A stretch of 64,000 nucleotides of DNA from CAYMZZ01 sp044463125. GTDB lineage: Bacteria; Bacteroidota; Bacteroidia; Chitinophagales; Chitinophagaceae. The number at the start of each line of letters is the position of its first letter. Position 1 is the stretch's first letter. This document shows, one piece after another, positions 43,392 through 52,676 of the stretch. The notes under the pieces are model-generated. The model was not told the origin of the DNA. It saw nothing but the letters and a program-made list of their open reading frames with translations, and did not search any database. Both the position numbers and the translations under genes were made by a program. The stretch spans positions 1 to 64,000 of the forward strand of contig JBIQMS010000024.1 of the NCBI GenBank assembly GCA_044463125.1, in the 5' to 3' direction.

Positions 43392-44417
43392 ATGGCCAAT
43401 CCGAATTTGAGTAGCGATAAGTATGACCTTTCACCCGCTGAGCGTGAGTTTGAAAACAATATCCGCCCGGCGCAGATCAGTGATTTCTCGGGGCAGGAGC
43501 AGTTGATTGAGAACCTGCGGATATTTATCAAGGCAGCGAAGCTGCGGGGCGAGGCGCTGGATCATGTGCTTTTTCACGGACCTCCGGGTTTGGGTAAGAC
43601 CACGCTTTCGCGGATCGTGGCCAATGAACTGGGCGTGCAGATCAAGGAAACATCAGGGCCGGTAATTGAAAAGCCCGGCGACCTGGCGGGATTGCTTACG
43701 AGCCTGGAGCCCAATGATGTACTTTTCATTGATGAAATTCACCGCTTGAGTACGGTGGTGGAAGAATACCTGTACGCGGCAATGGAAGATTATCGTATCG
43801 ATATCATGATTGATACAGGTCCCAACGCGCGCAGTATTCAGATCAACCTGAATCCTTTCACTTTAATTGGCGCCACTACCCGTAGTGGCTTATTAACTGC
43901 ACCACTTTTATCGCGCTTTGCCATCAAATCGCGTCTGCAATACTATAATGCGGCCACTCTGCAAAAAATTGTTCAGCGCTCGGCTTCCATCCTCGGCACC
44001 ACTATCGCTGATGATGCTGTAGCGGAAATTGCCCGCCGCAGCCGCGCCACACCCCGCATCGCCAACGGACTGCTTCGTCGCGTGCGCGATTTTGCGCAGG
44101 TGCTCAACGAAGGCATCATCGACCTTGGCATTACGCAGCATGCACTGAAAGCGCTGAATGTAGATGAACATGGCCTCGATGAAATGGACAACCGCATTCT
44201 CCTCACCATCATCGACAAATTCAAGGGCGGTCCCGTTGGCATCGGCACCATCGCCACCGCGGTTGGCGAAGAAGCCGGTACACTGGAAGAAGTGTATGAA
44301 CCCTTCCTGATACAGGAAGGCTTTTTGCAGAGAACACCCAGGGGAAGGGAAGTAACGGCGAAAGCCTATGAGCATTTGAAAAGACAACATCCCGGCGGCG
44401 GGAATTTGTTGTTCTAA
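43392..44417 (+). CDS. ruvB: Holliday junction branch-migration helicase RuvB
   Basis: AAA+ motor that drives branch migration with RuvA and hands junctions to RuvC, also in this window. Walker A is GPPGLGKTT (about residue 62), Walker B is VLFIDEIHRL, sensor 1 lies in LIGATTRSGLL and the arginine finger in ATPRIANGLLRR. The C-terminal winged helix ends FLQRTPRGREVT. 341 residues, normal length. ruvA is not adjacent. Confidence 0.98.
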   Translation: MANPNLSSDKYDLSPAEREFENNIRPAQISDFSGQEQLIENLRIFIKAAKLRGEALDHVLFHGPPGLGKTTLSRIVANELGVQIKETSGPVIEKPGDLAGLLTSLEPNDVLFIDEIHRLSTVVEEYLYAAMEDYRIDIMIDTGPNARSIQINLNPFTLIGATTRSGLLTAPLLSRFAIKSRLQYYNAATLQKIVQRSASILGTTIADDAVAEIARRSRATPRIANGLLRRVRDFAQVLNEGIIDLGITQHALKALNVDEHGLDEMDNRILLTIIDKFKGGPVGIGTIATAVGEEAGTLEEVYEPFLIQEGFLQRTPRGREVTAKAYEHLKRQHPGGGNLLF

Positions 44418-44706
44418 GTTTTACGTAGTACGTTTTACGTTTTTAGGTTTAGGGTTGAAGGTTTAAGGTTTAAGGTTTTCGGCATTTATATATGTTTATA
44501 GGTTAGAACTGATTTGAAAAAAAATCTGCGCTGATCTGCGGAAAAATCTGCGAAAATCTGCGGGAAAAATCTCCTGAAATATGTAGCTGCTTAAAGTACA
44601 GAAGCCTTTCCCGCAGATTTTCGCAGATGAATTGATTAAAGTAATAACTGTCAACTTTTTTCAGGACCTGACACATTCAACTTTAAACCCTAAACCTTAA
44701 ACCCCA
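44418..44706. repeat. Nested composite repeat: C, D, H-H reverse, D reverse
   Basis: The gap after ruvB holds family C (44418-44442), D forward (44445-44475), and two H arms that are a perfect 22-bp inverted repeat (44546-44567 with 44607-44628, loop 39 bases). D reversed follows at 44682-44706. Extra ATCTGCG copies precede the left H arm. About 290 bases could fold as one interrupted hairpin between the convergent ruvB and res genes. No gene is seen here. Confidence 0.88.
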
Positions 44707-44749
44707 AAAAGGTACTGCTAATAAGCCAAATCCTTCTGTCTATTTTGGC

Positions 44750-47263
44750 TTAGCTCAATAGTTCGTTTATCTTCTTTTGCCATTCGTCTTCAAAAACTAC
44801 CTGAAACTCGAAGTCGTGATCCGGAAATTCATCAAAAAGTTCTTTCCAGGCCTTCCTGGCGCCTAATTCATTGCAAAGTGCGAATACATCCTGCTTGTAT
44901 TTGGTGTCTTCATTTCGCAAATGAATGCCTTTGGTTTCCAAAACATACACAGTGCCGTAATCTTCCTGGTTTTCTTCCTTATCCGTTGCCAGGAAGTCAG
45001 GATATATCTTGTTCTTTTTCCAACCCTGAATGTGGTAATCCTGCCTGCTCATATTACGATACCACCATAATAATTTTTCTTGTTCATCGAGGTAAATGGC
45101 TACCGACTTCTCCAACTCATTAACGCTCTCTTCAGGTACGTAATCGAATAGGGATTTCTGAATTGATGTGTTATCATTTCGAACCAACTGCTTTTGGCTT
45201 TTCACTTTGATTCTTGAAGGCAAAACAAACCCTCCTTTATCTTTAATCAGGAAAAAGCACAATTTTTTGTCGGCTATCATTTTTCTAAACACTTGTTCTG
45301 ATAAACGATTGCGCTCCTTTTCCAATATCTTTTTGAGCTCTTCAATTACGTAAACAAAATTGGCGGCAATTGTTTCTCGTTCATATTTCCCCAAAAGAAG
45401 TTGAACCACCCTTTCCCCAATCCTAAAGCAGTACCAGGGATTCGGGATTATCTCCGTAATCTGCCGGGTTAGAAAAACCTCGTCTATTTCCAAAGTACCA
45501 GCTATTTCTGCCCTGCCCGTTTCTATCAGCAATTCCTTTTCTTCCTCGCTTAACCCCAATGCGATTTCCTGTTCCCTATTCCGTTTGTTTTGAAGTGCGA
45601 TATCCTGAATTCCATCAATATTGATACTCTCCCAATCAATATTGCTAAGAATATCTATTTCAAAATTTAAATCGCGCCAGCTATTTTTTTCCTGGATAAC
45701 GAATTTTGGCAAATATATTTTTCCTTCAAACTTTTTAAACCCTGGACGATATTTCATTTCGCGATCTGTAAGGTTTGAACTATCCTTTCCAGGTTCATCG
45801 CTTACTATTCTTCCGGCAATATCACCCAAACCTTCTTCTTCCAGGCCATTCTTGATATCTCTCACCAATGTGCTTGCATTTTGCCGAAATGTAAACACAT
45901 AACACTCGTCTAACTCCCTGACTTTTGTTTTTCTGGCAAAAGGTTGTCTTAGTATCCGTCCCACCAATTGCGTGATGCCAGTGGCGGATGTTGGGTTAGT
46001 TAATATGGTGAGCACATAGGCAAAGGAACAATCCCAACCCTCCTGCAAGGCCTGCTTGGTGATGATGTAACGGATCTCGCAATCATTGGAAAACAGGTTT
46101 ATTCCTTCAATATCATCTCTGTCACTTGATTTGATGGCAATATGCGTTTCAGGTACATTGCATTTCTTAATCAGATACTCCTTCGCATCTTCGGCGTGAA
46201 TGTATTTTTTGTCGCGTTGATCCTTTCCTGTTCGTTCCACCTGAATCAGGCAAATGGGTCGGATGTATTCACCCGTATTAGCATGGTATTCTTTGGCTTT
46301 TGCTTCCAGATCGTTCCGTTTTTCAAAACTGGCCAAAAGAGTATCCTGCCAGTCTAAACTTGTTTTATTGGTGAGGCGGATGTCCAACTTTATCATTTCT
46401 TCCTCGTGCAATTCCCGGCCTGTAATTTTTACCAGCTCATTGCTGTTGAGGGGCGGAGTTGCCGAAAGTTCAAGTATAAAGGAAGGATTGAAATTGCGTA
46501 TGGTATTTCGCGCTTGCTCGCCATAAGCACGATGTCCTTCGTCAACTACCACCAGGGGGCGCAACAACTTTAGAGTGTTGCCCAGCGAAGTTTTGATTTG
46601 TGTGCCAAATATTTCCGTTTCGGAGCTGAAGCAGTCCAGATTCGGAATTAATGCTTTCAACTTCCTGTGGCCTTCAAAATCATCTTCGCGCGGAAAAAAG
46701 TCCGTAAAGCCGCCCTGGTCCCTAAACAACTTCAGCGTTTCTTTATTTTGACGGTTGGCGGAGGGAAGCATGAGCATCAGCACAACCAGGTTTTCTTCAA
46801 TATCGATTCGATTGAATATTTCTGTTTTTTCCCTGATAAGTGTTCGGCCACCACTTGAAATATCGAGCACCTGACGATAGGGGTGCTCCCGGTTTTTTAG
46901 TGCGGAAATGGTTTGCCGATAAATTTGGGTAGAGGGAACAATCCAGAGGATCAACCCTGTTTGTTTGTTGAGATAGGATTTTTGAATATTGTCGATGGCG
47001 TGGCAGGCCACCAGGGTCTTACCTCCACCGGTCGGTACCTTGAGGTAAATATCTGGCAAAGGCTCGTTTAAGCCATTTGTTTTGGAATGGTAAACGGAGC
47101 GCCCAGTCGCTTTTTCCCATGCACGCTTAGGGAAATCGTAGTCTTTCCCCATGTCGGCATCAAATTCCAAAGCCTTTTCGTACTTCACTCTGAATTCAGC
47201 CAATGCACTCAAATATTCTTTGAGCTCCTTTAAAACTTTTTCCTGGTAGTGCTTGAGTTTCAT
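44750..47263 (-). CDS. Type III restriction enzyme, res subunit
   Basis: An 837-residue helicase-nuclease. Walker A is VPTGGGKTLVACH near residue 77, motif II is VVDEGHRAYG near 240, followed by ELSATPPL; motif VI region is TQLVGRILRQPFARK. The C-terminal nuclease has PDFLATDKEE and VYVLETKGIHL, a PD-(D/E)xK site. Type III enzymes translocate on or slide along DNA after ATP hydrolysis and cut near unmethylated sites, with Mod. Its ATG overlaps the stop of the small upstream gene (TAATG). Confidence 0.94.
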   Translation of the reverse strand: MKLKHYQEKVLKELKEYLSALAEFRVKYEKALEFDADMGKDYDFPKRAWEKATGRSVYHSKTNGLNEPLPDIYLKVPTGGGKTLVACHAIDNIQKSYLNKQTGLILWIVPSTQIYRQTISALKNREHPYRQVLDISSGGRTLIREKTEIFNRIDIEENLVVLMLMLPSANRQNKETLKLFRDQGGFTDFFPREDDFEGHRKLKALIPNLDCFSSETEIFGTQIKTSLGNTLKLLRPLVVVDEGHRAYGEQARNTIRNFNPSFILELSATPPLNSNELVKITGRELHEEEMIKLDIRLTNKTSLDWQDTLLASFEKRNDLEAKAKEYHANTGEYIRPICLIQVERTGKDQRDKKYIHAEDAKEYLIKKCNVPETHIAIKSSDRDDIEGINLFSNDCEIRYIITKQALQEGWDCSFAYVLTILTNPTSATGITQLVGRILRQPFARKTKVRELDECYVFTFRQNASTLVRDIKNGLEEEGLGDIAGRIVSDEPGKDSSNLTDREMKYRPGFKKFEGKIYLPKFVIQEKNSWRDLNFEIDILSNIDWESINIDGIQDIALQNKRNREQEIALGLSEEEKELLIETGRAEIAGTLEIDEVFLTRQITEIIPNPWYCFRIGERVVQLLLGKYERETIAANFVYVIEELKKILEKERNRLSEQVFRKMIADKKLCFFLIKDKGGFVLPSRIKVKSQKQLVRNDNTSIQKSLFDYVPEESVNELEKSVAIYLDEQEKLLWWYRNMSRQDYHIQGWKKNKIYPDFLATDKEENQEDYGTVYVLETKGIHLRNEDTKYKQDVFALCNELGARKAWKELFDEFPDHDFEFQVVFEDEWQKKINELLS

Positions 47264-47613
47264 TAGTCTTTGGTTATATCGGTTTCCTCAAGGTCTAAAA
47301 CCATCGAATGTATTTCATAAGTAAACCATTCCTGAAAAATCTTGAATGTTCTCCTCTGCGGCCAATCCTTTTCATCGGTATGCCAATCGTTCAGCTCATT
47401 TTGAAATAGCTGGTCGAAATTTCTTTTTAACCATCTTTCTATCTTCTCATTGCTGTCCATTTCACGAATGAGATAAATATTCGCTTCTTCCTTCCCGGTC
47501 ACCGGTCTGTCGGGATAAATGAAATTTACCCAATCGAAAAATGGCTTTTGGGGTTTTACCACAATTGCATTTCTATTGATGCTGTCGTAGAAATAGGGTA
47601 TTCCAGTCATCAT
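47263..47613 (-). CDS. Small conserved protein between mod and res
   Basis: A 116-residue protein of unknown function, acidic and probably globular, with KPQKPFFDWVNFIYPDRP near the N-terminus, NIYLIREMDSNEKIERWLKR in the middle and a final WFTYEIHSMVLDLEE. ATGA overlaps the mod stop and TAATG overlaps the res start, so all three are tightly coupled. I recall similar short proteins elsewhere in Bacteroidota, not always with restriction genes, so its link to restriction is inferred from position. ATG at 47610 is an alternative start. Confidence 0.82.
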   Translation of the reverse strand: MMTGIPYFYDSINRNAIVVKPQKPFFDWVNFIYPDRPVTGKEEANIYLIREMDSNEKIERWLKRNFDQLFQNELNDWHTDEKDWPQRRTFKIFQEWFTYEIHSMVLDLEETDITKD

Positions 47614-49238
47614 TTTTGTATTCTGTAAATTTCGTAAGGCAATTGGCAAAAATCAATTCGGTACTCCAGGCAGGTATGGTCATCCACATACTTGCAGGGT
47701 GCAAAAACAAGTCGTTGCTTACCCTTGAATTTAGGCAGGTTCCGGCATCCTTCGAGTGTCAGCGCATTTCTTTTCAACCATTCAATATCGGGTTGATAGA
47801 TCAAATACACTTCGTAGTTTCTGCTCTCCCCAATAAAGCCTGTTTTTTCGTTGAGGGCCTTTTCATTAAACTCTTCCCCCGTGGCCGTATAAAATAAGTA
47901 GCGGGCAAACTCGGTAAAGGAGGGCAGATTTTTGCCCCTCAGCAGGCTTTCCATTTCAATCGCATTCCCCAGCTCAAAATAACTGAACGAGCCACCGGTA
48001 CCCTTTTTGAGCAATTCGTTTTTAGCTGTTTTTACACCTTTGATCACTCTGCGCACCCTTTCGGCCGTAATGGTATTGGCGTAGTCTTCCATTTCTACCA
48101 GAATAAACTTTCGGTTGCCGCCGTCTTCTTTGTTGAGTTCCAATATTGCCTGGGCGGTTGTGCCGGAGCCTGCGAAACTGTCAAGAATTATATCATTTTC
48201 ATTCGAAGTAATTTGAATAATTCTTTTGAGTAGACGAGCTGGTTTTGGAGTGTCAAAAGGTAGTTGGACGCTTTTGAATATATCCTTTAGCTCTTGTTTT
48301 GCTTCCTGGTTGTGTCCCACTTCTTTGTAACCCCATATTGAATTTGGAACTGTTCCTTGTTTGACTTCCGTCAGAAACTTTTTTACCGAGGGGACATTGT
48401 TACCACTTTCACCGAACCAAATTCGATTGTCAGATACAAGCTTTTCAAAATTGTCTTTTGAAGTATTCCAACTTCTACCTTGTGGAGGGTTGACAATTCT
48501 TCCACTAGGCAAAGTAATTGGATAGTCATACTCTTGTGAATATGTCTTTACACTAAAATCAGCGGGTTTCCAATTTCCTCTCTCGTCGTTATCTGGGTTT
48601 GAATAGCGATCATTCATTTCTTCTGTCCGCTCAAGTAAATTTCTCTGCCATCCAAACTTTTGCTCACCTTCGATTTTATTTTTTGCGTAGCAGACAATAA
48701 AATCGTGCATATCTGAGAAGTATTTGGCATCATTTTGAGGGCTGTATTTTTTTTGCCAAACTATGTTTTGAATGAAGTTTTGACTCCCGAAAACCTCGTC
48801 CATTAAGTTTCTCAACCTATGTTGCTCGTTGTCATCACAAGAAATAAAAATCGCCCCATCTTCGGCCAAAAGTTCACGTAACAATTTTAGCCTTGGCATC
48901 ATCATACAAAGCCACTTATCGTGGCGGGTCATATCTTCCTTATCCACAACACTGCCCAACCATTCTTTTATCATCGGGCTGTTCACATTGTCGTTATACA
49001 CCCATTTTTCGTTCCCGGTATTATAAGGAGGGTCTATATAAATACATTTGATTTTTCCTGCGTAGGTAGGAAGTAATGCCTTCAAAGCTTTCAGGTTGTC
49101 GCCATGAATGATCAGGTTATCGTGCAGGGAAACTTTATCGGTCAGGCTCCATTCTTTTTTCGGCACCAGTTGGTGGTATTTTACCGCCAAATGGTGGTTT
49201 TGCACAAATGTTTTTCCTTTGAAATGAAGGGTGGGCAT
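47610..49238 (-). CDS. Type III DNA methyltransferase, mod subunit
   Basis: A 542-residue beta-class N6-adenine methyltransferase. Motif IV is DPPYNTGNEKW at residues 69-79 and motif I is DSFAGSGTTA at 353-362, in the circular-permuted beta order with the target recognition region between and after. It recognises DNA for the complex and methylates one strand. No simple-sequence repeat of the kind that makes phase-variable mod genes is seen in the coding start. First gene of the mod-small ORF-res operon, 56 bases downstream of the XRE gene. Confidence 0.94.
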   Translation of the reverse strand: MPTLHFKGKTFVQNHHLAVKYHQLVPKKEWSLTDKVSLHDNLIIHGDNLKALKALLPTYAGKIKCIYIDPPYNTGNEKWVYNDNVNSPMIKEWLGSVVDKEDMTRHDKWLCMMMPRLKLLRELLAEDGAIFISCDDNEQHRLRNLMDEVFGSQNFIQNIVWQKKYSPQNDAKYFSDMHDFIVCYAKNKIEGEQKFGWQRNLLERTEEMNDRYSNPDNDERGNWKPADFSVKTYSQEYDYPITLPSGRIVNPPQGRSWNTSKDNFEKLVSDNRIWFGESGNNVPSVKKFLTEVKQGTVPNSIWGYKEVGHNQEAKQELKDIFKSVQLPFDTPKPARLLKRIIQITSNENDIILDSFAGSGTTAQAILELNKEDGGNRKFILVEMEDYANTITAERVRRVIKGVKTAKNELLKKGTGGSFSYFELGNAIEMESLLRGKNLPSFTEFARYLFYTATGEEFNEKALNEKTGFIGESRNYEVYLIYQPDIEWLKRNALTLEGCRNLPKFKGKQRLVFAPCKYVDDHTCLEYRIDFCQLPYEIYRIQK

Positions 49239-49294
49239 TTTTAGATATCTTTTGAATCGTTGAATGAATCTTTGTTATTATTCGGTTCAGATCT

Positions 49295-49597
49295 TCACTT
49301 TGCTTTGGCCTTTCTGTATCTCAATTTTTGCTCTGCCGCCTGCAGGGCTTTCAATGCCATTTCCTCGTCGGCTACTTCATAAAGTAGTTTATCGGAGAGC
49401 CAGGAAACGAGCAGGTCATTTTCCTTTACTTTGAAATAGCCGGCAAGCTTTATCACCTGATCCCGGCTTGCCTTGCGTTGCCCTCTCTCCACTTTACTTA
49501 AAATGGCCTGGTCAATATCGAGGAATGCCGCCACGGTTCTGAGTGGTAAGGCCCGATCCTCCCGGAGCTTTCTGATGGTTTCGCCAAAACTGTCCAT
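49295..49597 (-). CDS. XRE-family regulator of the restriction island
   Basis: A 100-residue protein with an N-terminal helix-turn-helix: FGETIRKLREDRALPLRTVA then AFLDIDQAILSKVERGQRK. The C-terminal helix (EEMALKALQAAEQKLRYRK) may dimerise. Located directly upstream of mod in the same direction, it resembles controller (C) proteins that time restriction gene expression. The ATG at 49597 sits inside a set of TTTGACA half-sites, suggesting self-regulation. The more upstream start at 49630 lies within those sites and is less likely. Confidence 0.87.
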   Translation of the reverse strand: MDSFGETIRKLREDRALPLRTVAAFLDIDQAILSKVERGQRKASRDQVIKLAGYFKVKENDLLVSWLSDKLLYEVADEEMALKALQAAEQKLRYRKAKAK

Positions 49598-49631
49598 TTT
49601 GACAATTATTAATTTGACAGAATATGTCAAA
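49597..49631 (-). promoter_or_regulatory. Candidate controller operator (TTTGACA / TGTCAAA)
   Basis: Three copies: TTTGACA at 49598-49604 and 49613-49619, and the inverted TGTCAAA at 49625-49631. The last two form a 7-bp inverted repeat with a 5-base spacer. Position directly at the start of the XRE gene fits a self-binding site. Confidence 0.6.
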
Positions 49632-49712
49632 ATTAAGAAATAGCCGGGAAGAATTTACGGTAGGGGCGTCAAAGTTTTCAACATTTTTCAAACGGAAAGG
49701 CAGATGGAGACC

Positions 49713-51263
49713 TTAAAACAATCTTTTTCTACTTCTTCCCCCCAAGCCAAGCGCTCCGAGCAGCGATCTTACAATGGTATTCCCCGCCGTCCTCGTCATG
49801 CTGCGTACGACAGGATCGTCGAAGAAGCCTTTTTCTTTCGTGGCTTTGCGGGTTTTTTGATCTTCTTTTTCTTTTTCCTTTTCGGCTGCTTCGCGGGCAG
49901 TTTTTTCCGCGGCTTCTTCCAGCTTTTCGGTGAGAATTTCGTGCGCGCTTTCGCTATCGATTACCTGGTTGTATTTGGCGGCGATTTTGGATTGCGCCAG
50001 CACGGCATTGATTTCTTCATCCGTTAACACATCCATGCGGCTGCGTGGACTGCAAAGCAGGCAGTGTACCAGCGGGGTGGGAATACCCTTTTCGTTGAGC
50101 GCGGTAACCAGCGCTTCGCCTATACCCAATTGGGTAATGAGTTCGTCGGTTTTATAATAATCCGTAAGCGGATAGTTCTCGGCTGTTTGTTTGATCACTT
50201 TGCGGTCGGCCGCAGTAAAGGCACGAAGGGCATGCTGTATTTTCAATCCCAATTGTCCCAACACATCGGCAGGCACATCCATGGGGTTTTGTGTACAGAA
50301 ATAAATGCCGATGCCTTTGGAGCGGATCAGTTTAATCACCGTTTCAATCTGTTGCAGCAGTGCACCGCTGGCTTCCTGGAAAATGAGATGGGCTTCGTCG
50401 ATAAACAAGACCAGCTTGGGTTTTTCCAAATCACCTTCTTCGGGGCAGGTAGCATAGAGTTCGGCCAGTAGCTGCAACATAAAGGTGGAGAACAGCTTGG
50501 GCCGGTCCTGCAAATCGGTAACCCGCACTATGGAGATCATACCGCGGCCATCGGGCGCAATGCGCATCAGGTCATCCACTTCAAAACTTTTCTCACCAAA
50601 AAACAGATCGGCGCCCTGTTGCTGCAGTTCTATCACCTTCCGAAGGATAGTACCAGTGGAAGTGGTGGAAATTTTGCCATACGCTTTTTCCAGCTCCGCC
50701 TTTCCTTCATCACTCACATATTGCAGTACTTTAATAAAATCTTTCAGGTCGAGCAGGGGCAGTTTATTATCGTCGCAGTATTTGAAGATCATGGCGACCA
50801 GCCCGCCCTGGGTATCGTTAAGCCCCAGGATTTTGGAAAGCAATACCGGACCAAATTCGCTCACCGTAGCCCGAAGGCGCGTGCCCTTGTCCTCGCTCAT
50901 CGTTAGCAACTCTACGGGATAAGTGCAGGGGTGGTACTCGAGCTCCAGCTTCTGGTATCTTTCTTTTATCTTGTCGTTTACAGCACCGGCAGCAGCCAGC
51001 CCGCTCAGGTCGCCCTTAATGTCCATCAGCAGCACGGGCACGCTGGCATCGCTCAGCGCTTCGGCCAGCACCTGCAGGGTCTTGGTCTTACCCGTACCCG
51101 TGGCACCCGCAATCAGGCCATGGCGGTTCATGGTGCGCAAGGGAATGGAGATGGGAGTACCAATAACAGCCTGTCCATCGAGCATAGCCGTCCCCAGACG
51201 AATGCTTTCGCCTTTGAATTGATAGCCGGGAAGGATGGTATTTTTGAAATTCTCTGGTTGCAT
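49713..51263 (-). CDS. HerA-like ATPase (DUF853)
   Basis: A 516-residue P-loop ATPase of the HerA/FtsK superfamily, DUF853 branch. Walker A GATGTGKTKTLQVLAE is near residue 55; Walker B lies in KLVLFIDEAHLIF near 290; arginine-rich QNPMDVPADVLGQLG follows. The C-terminal 60 residues are a charged coiled coil (EKLEEAAEKTAREAAEKEKE) and a Gly/Arg tail. Predicted DNA-translocating ATPase, role unknown. Adjacent to the restriction island but separated from it by 80 bases; this may be chance. Confidence 0.88.
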   Translation of the reverse strand: MQPENFKNTILPGYQFKGESIRLGTAMLDGQAVIGTPISIPLRTMNRHGLIAGATGTGKTKTLQVLAEALSDASVPVLLMDIKGDLSGLAAAGAVNDKIKERYQKLELEYHPCTYPVELLTMSEDKGTRLRATVSEFGPVLLSKILGLNDTQGGLVAMIFKYCDDNKLPLLDLKDFIKVLQYVSDEGKAELEKAYGKISTTSTGTILRKVIELQQQGADLFFGEKSFEVDDLMRIAPDGRGMISIVRVTDLQDRPKLFSTFMLQLLAELYATCPEEGDLEKPKLVLFIDEAHLIFQEASGALLQQIETVIKLIRSKGIGIYFCTQNPMDVPADVLGQLGLKIQHALRAFTAADRKVIKQTAENYPLTDYYKTDELITQLGIGEALVTALNEKGIPTPLVHCLLCSPRSRMDVLTDEEINAVLAQSKIAAKYNQVIDSESAHEILTEKLEEAAEKTAREAAEKEKEKEDQKTRKATKEKGFFDDPVVRSMTRTAGNTIVRSLLGALGLGGRSRKRLF

Positions 51264-51274
51264 TGGGAGGAGGA

Positions 51275-51436
51275 GTTATAAGTTGTAAGTTATAAGTAAT
51301 AAGTTGAATTTAGTGATTAGACTGGGAACGAATTATATATCGAAAATAATGTCTCCAATCCATATAGAATAACAACCCAGAATGGTTATGTTCGTGGGCA
51401 GCACTTAAAACTTAAAACTTATAACTTAAAACTTAT
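51275..51436. repeat. Family B inverted phrase pair
   Basis: TTATAAGTTGTAAGTTATAA at 51275-51306 and its complementary form (ACTTAAAACTTATAACTT, 51403-51436) flank 96 unique bases between the GroES-like and HerA-like genes. The right arm ends 4 bases from the GroES-like stop codon. Confidence 0.8.
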
Positions 51437-51439
51437 CCC

Positions 51440-51817
51440 TCACAGATCTTCCTCTCTTTCCAGCATCAAAATCGCCCCTTGCGGTACGATAAAATACTTT
51501 TCATTCTCATACATCACTTCCGTGGCACCACTCAACAGAAAGATTGCCAGGTCGCCTTCCCTGGCCTGAAGAGGTACGTATTTCACTTTTTCATCTTCCG
51601 ATTTCCAGGGTTCTTCTTCCACGGGCATAGGAATTACATAGCCGGGTCCGGCTTTTATCACGTAACCCTGCTGCACTTTTTCTTTTTCCTGCACACCCGG
51701 GGGCAGGTACAATCCACTGGCGGTTTGCTCATTGGGCTTGGTGGGTTTAATCAGGAGCCGGTCGCCAATCACGATCAGTTTCTTGAGCCGGTTGTCGGGG
51801 GTCAGATGCATCGCCAT
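51440..51817 (-). CDS. GroES-like co-chaperonin family protein
   Basis: A 125-residue protein with a Cpn10-like core: VIGDRLLIKPTKPNEQTASG then LYLPPG (the mobile-loop position) and VQQGYVIKAGPG. It is longer than GroES (about 95) through inserts such as EEEPWKSEDEKVKYVPLQAR, and it is not next to groEL, so it is probably a divergent paralogue rather than the main co-chaperonin. A TAAATTTG box lies about 20 bases upstream of the start. Confidence 0.85.
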   Translation of the reverse strand: MAMHLTPDNRLKKLIVIGDRLLIKPTKPNEQTASGLYLPPGVQEKEKVQQGYVIKAGPGYVIPMPVEEEPWKSEDEKVKYVPLQAREGDLAIFLLSGATEVMYENEKYFIVPQGAILMLEREEDL

Positions 51818-51836
51818 TTCGCAGGATTTTAGGGCG

Positions 51837-51844
51837 CAAATTTA
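51837..51844 (-). promoter_or_regulatory. -7 promoter box of the GroES-like gene
   Basis: TAAATTTG on the minus strand matches TAnnTTTG, 19 bases from the ATG at 51817. Confidence 0.5.
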
Positions 51845-51967
51845 CAATAGTTGGCGAAAAACCACTCAGCATCAGTTCTTAACAAAATATTATCCAGGCG
51901 GTCAAATGTTTGGCAAATGATTTACTTTTATTTGTCATCTGATAGGATAGAATTAAACTTAACAAAA

Positions 51968-52666
51968 ATGGACAGTAAAAAACCCAAGATCTTATTGTGC
52001 GAGGATGATCCCAACCTGGGCAGTGTATTGAAAAACTACCTGGAGCTGAACGATTATGATGTAACCCTTGAGAGGGATGGCCGGCTGGGCCTGGCCGCCT
52101 TCCAGCGCGAAAAATTTGAACTCTGCCTGCTCGATGTGATGATGCCCAATATGGATGGGTTCACCCTGGCCGAGGAAATCCGGGACGTGGATCCGGAAAT
52201 ACCCCTTTTCTTCCTGAGCGCCAAAACCATGAAGGAGGATATTATCCAGGGGTATAAGCTGGGTGCCGACGATTATATCACCAAGCCCTTCGACAGCGAA
52301 GTGCTGCTGCTGAAGATAAAAGCCATTCTGAAAAGAAATGAGGAGATCAACAAGGAAACCGAAAACCGTGAGTTTGATCTGGCCAGTTATCATTTCAACC
52401 CCAAGCTGCGCCAGTTGACGCACAATGGCGTTACACAAACCCTTTCTCCCAAAGAAAATGAGCTGCTGAAAATGCTGGCCGAGCACCTCAATGATTTGCT
52501 ACCACGCGATCAGGCTTTGAAGAAAATCTGGGGTAGCGATACCTATTTCAATGGCCGCAGTATGGATGTGTATATCGCCAAGCTCCGTAAATACCTGAAA
52601 GACGATCCCAAGATCGAGATCGTGAACATCCATGGCAATGGATTCAGGTTGGTGGTGCAATCCTAA
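51968..52666 (+). CDS. OmpR-type response regulator
   Basis: A 232-residue two-domain regulator. The receiver has the acidic pair CEDD (residues 11-14), the phosphoacceptor Asp56 in CLLDVMMPNMDG and Lys105 in YITKPFDSE. The C-terminal winged helix includes LSPKENELLKMLAEHLNDLL and GRSMDVYIAKLRKYLKDD. No histidine kinase is adjacent, so it is an orphan here. The ATG at 51968 starts the receiver correctly; the extension to 51851 adds a non-family N-terminus. Confidence 0.94.
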   Translation: MDSKKPKILLCEDDPNLGSVLKNYLELNDYDVTLERDGRLGLAAFQREKFELCLLDVMMPNMDGFTLAEEIRDVDPEIPLFFLSAKTMKEDIIQGYKLGADDYITKPFDSEVLLLKIKAILKRNEEINKETENREFDLASYHFNPKLRQLTHNGVTQTLSPKENELLKMLAEHLNDLLPRDQALKKIWGSDTYFNGRSMDVYIAKLRKYLKDDPKIEIVNIHGNGFRLVVQS

Positions 52667-52676
52667 CGGAAGTCAT

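Noticed and set aside
47610..49238. Phase-variable repeat tract in mod
   Set aside because: I looked for short tandem repeats in the mod coding sequence and upstream region and saw none.
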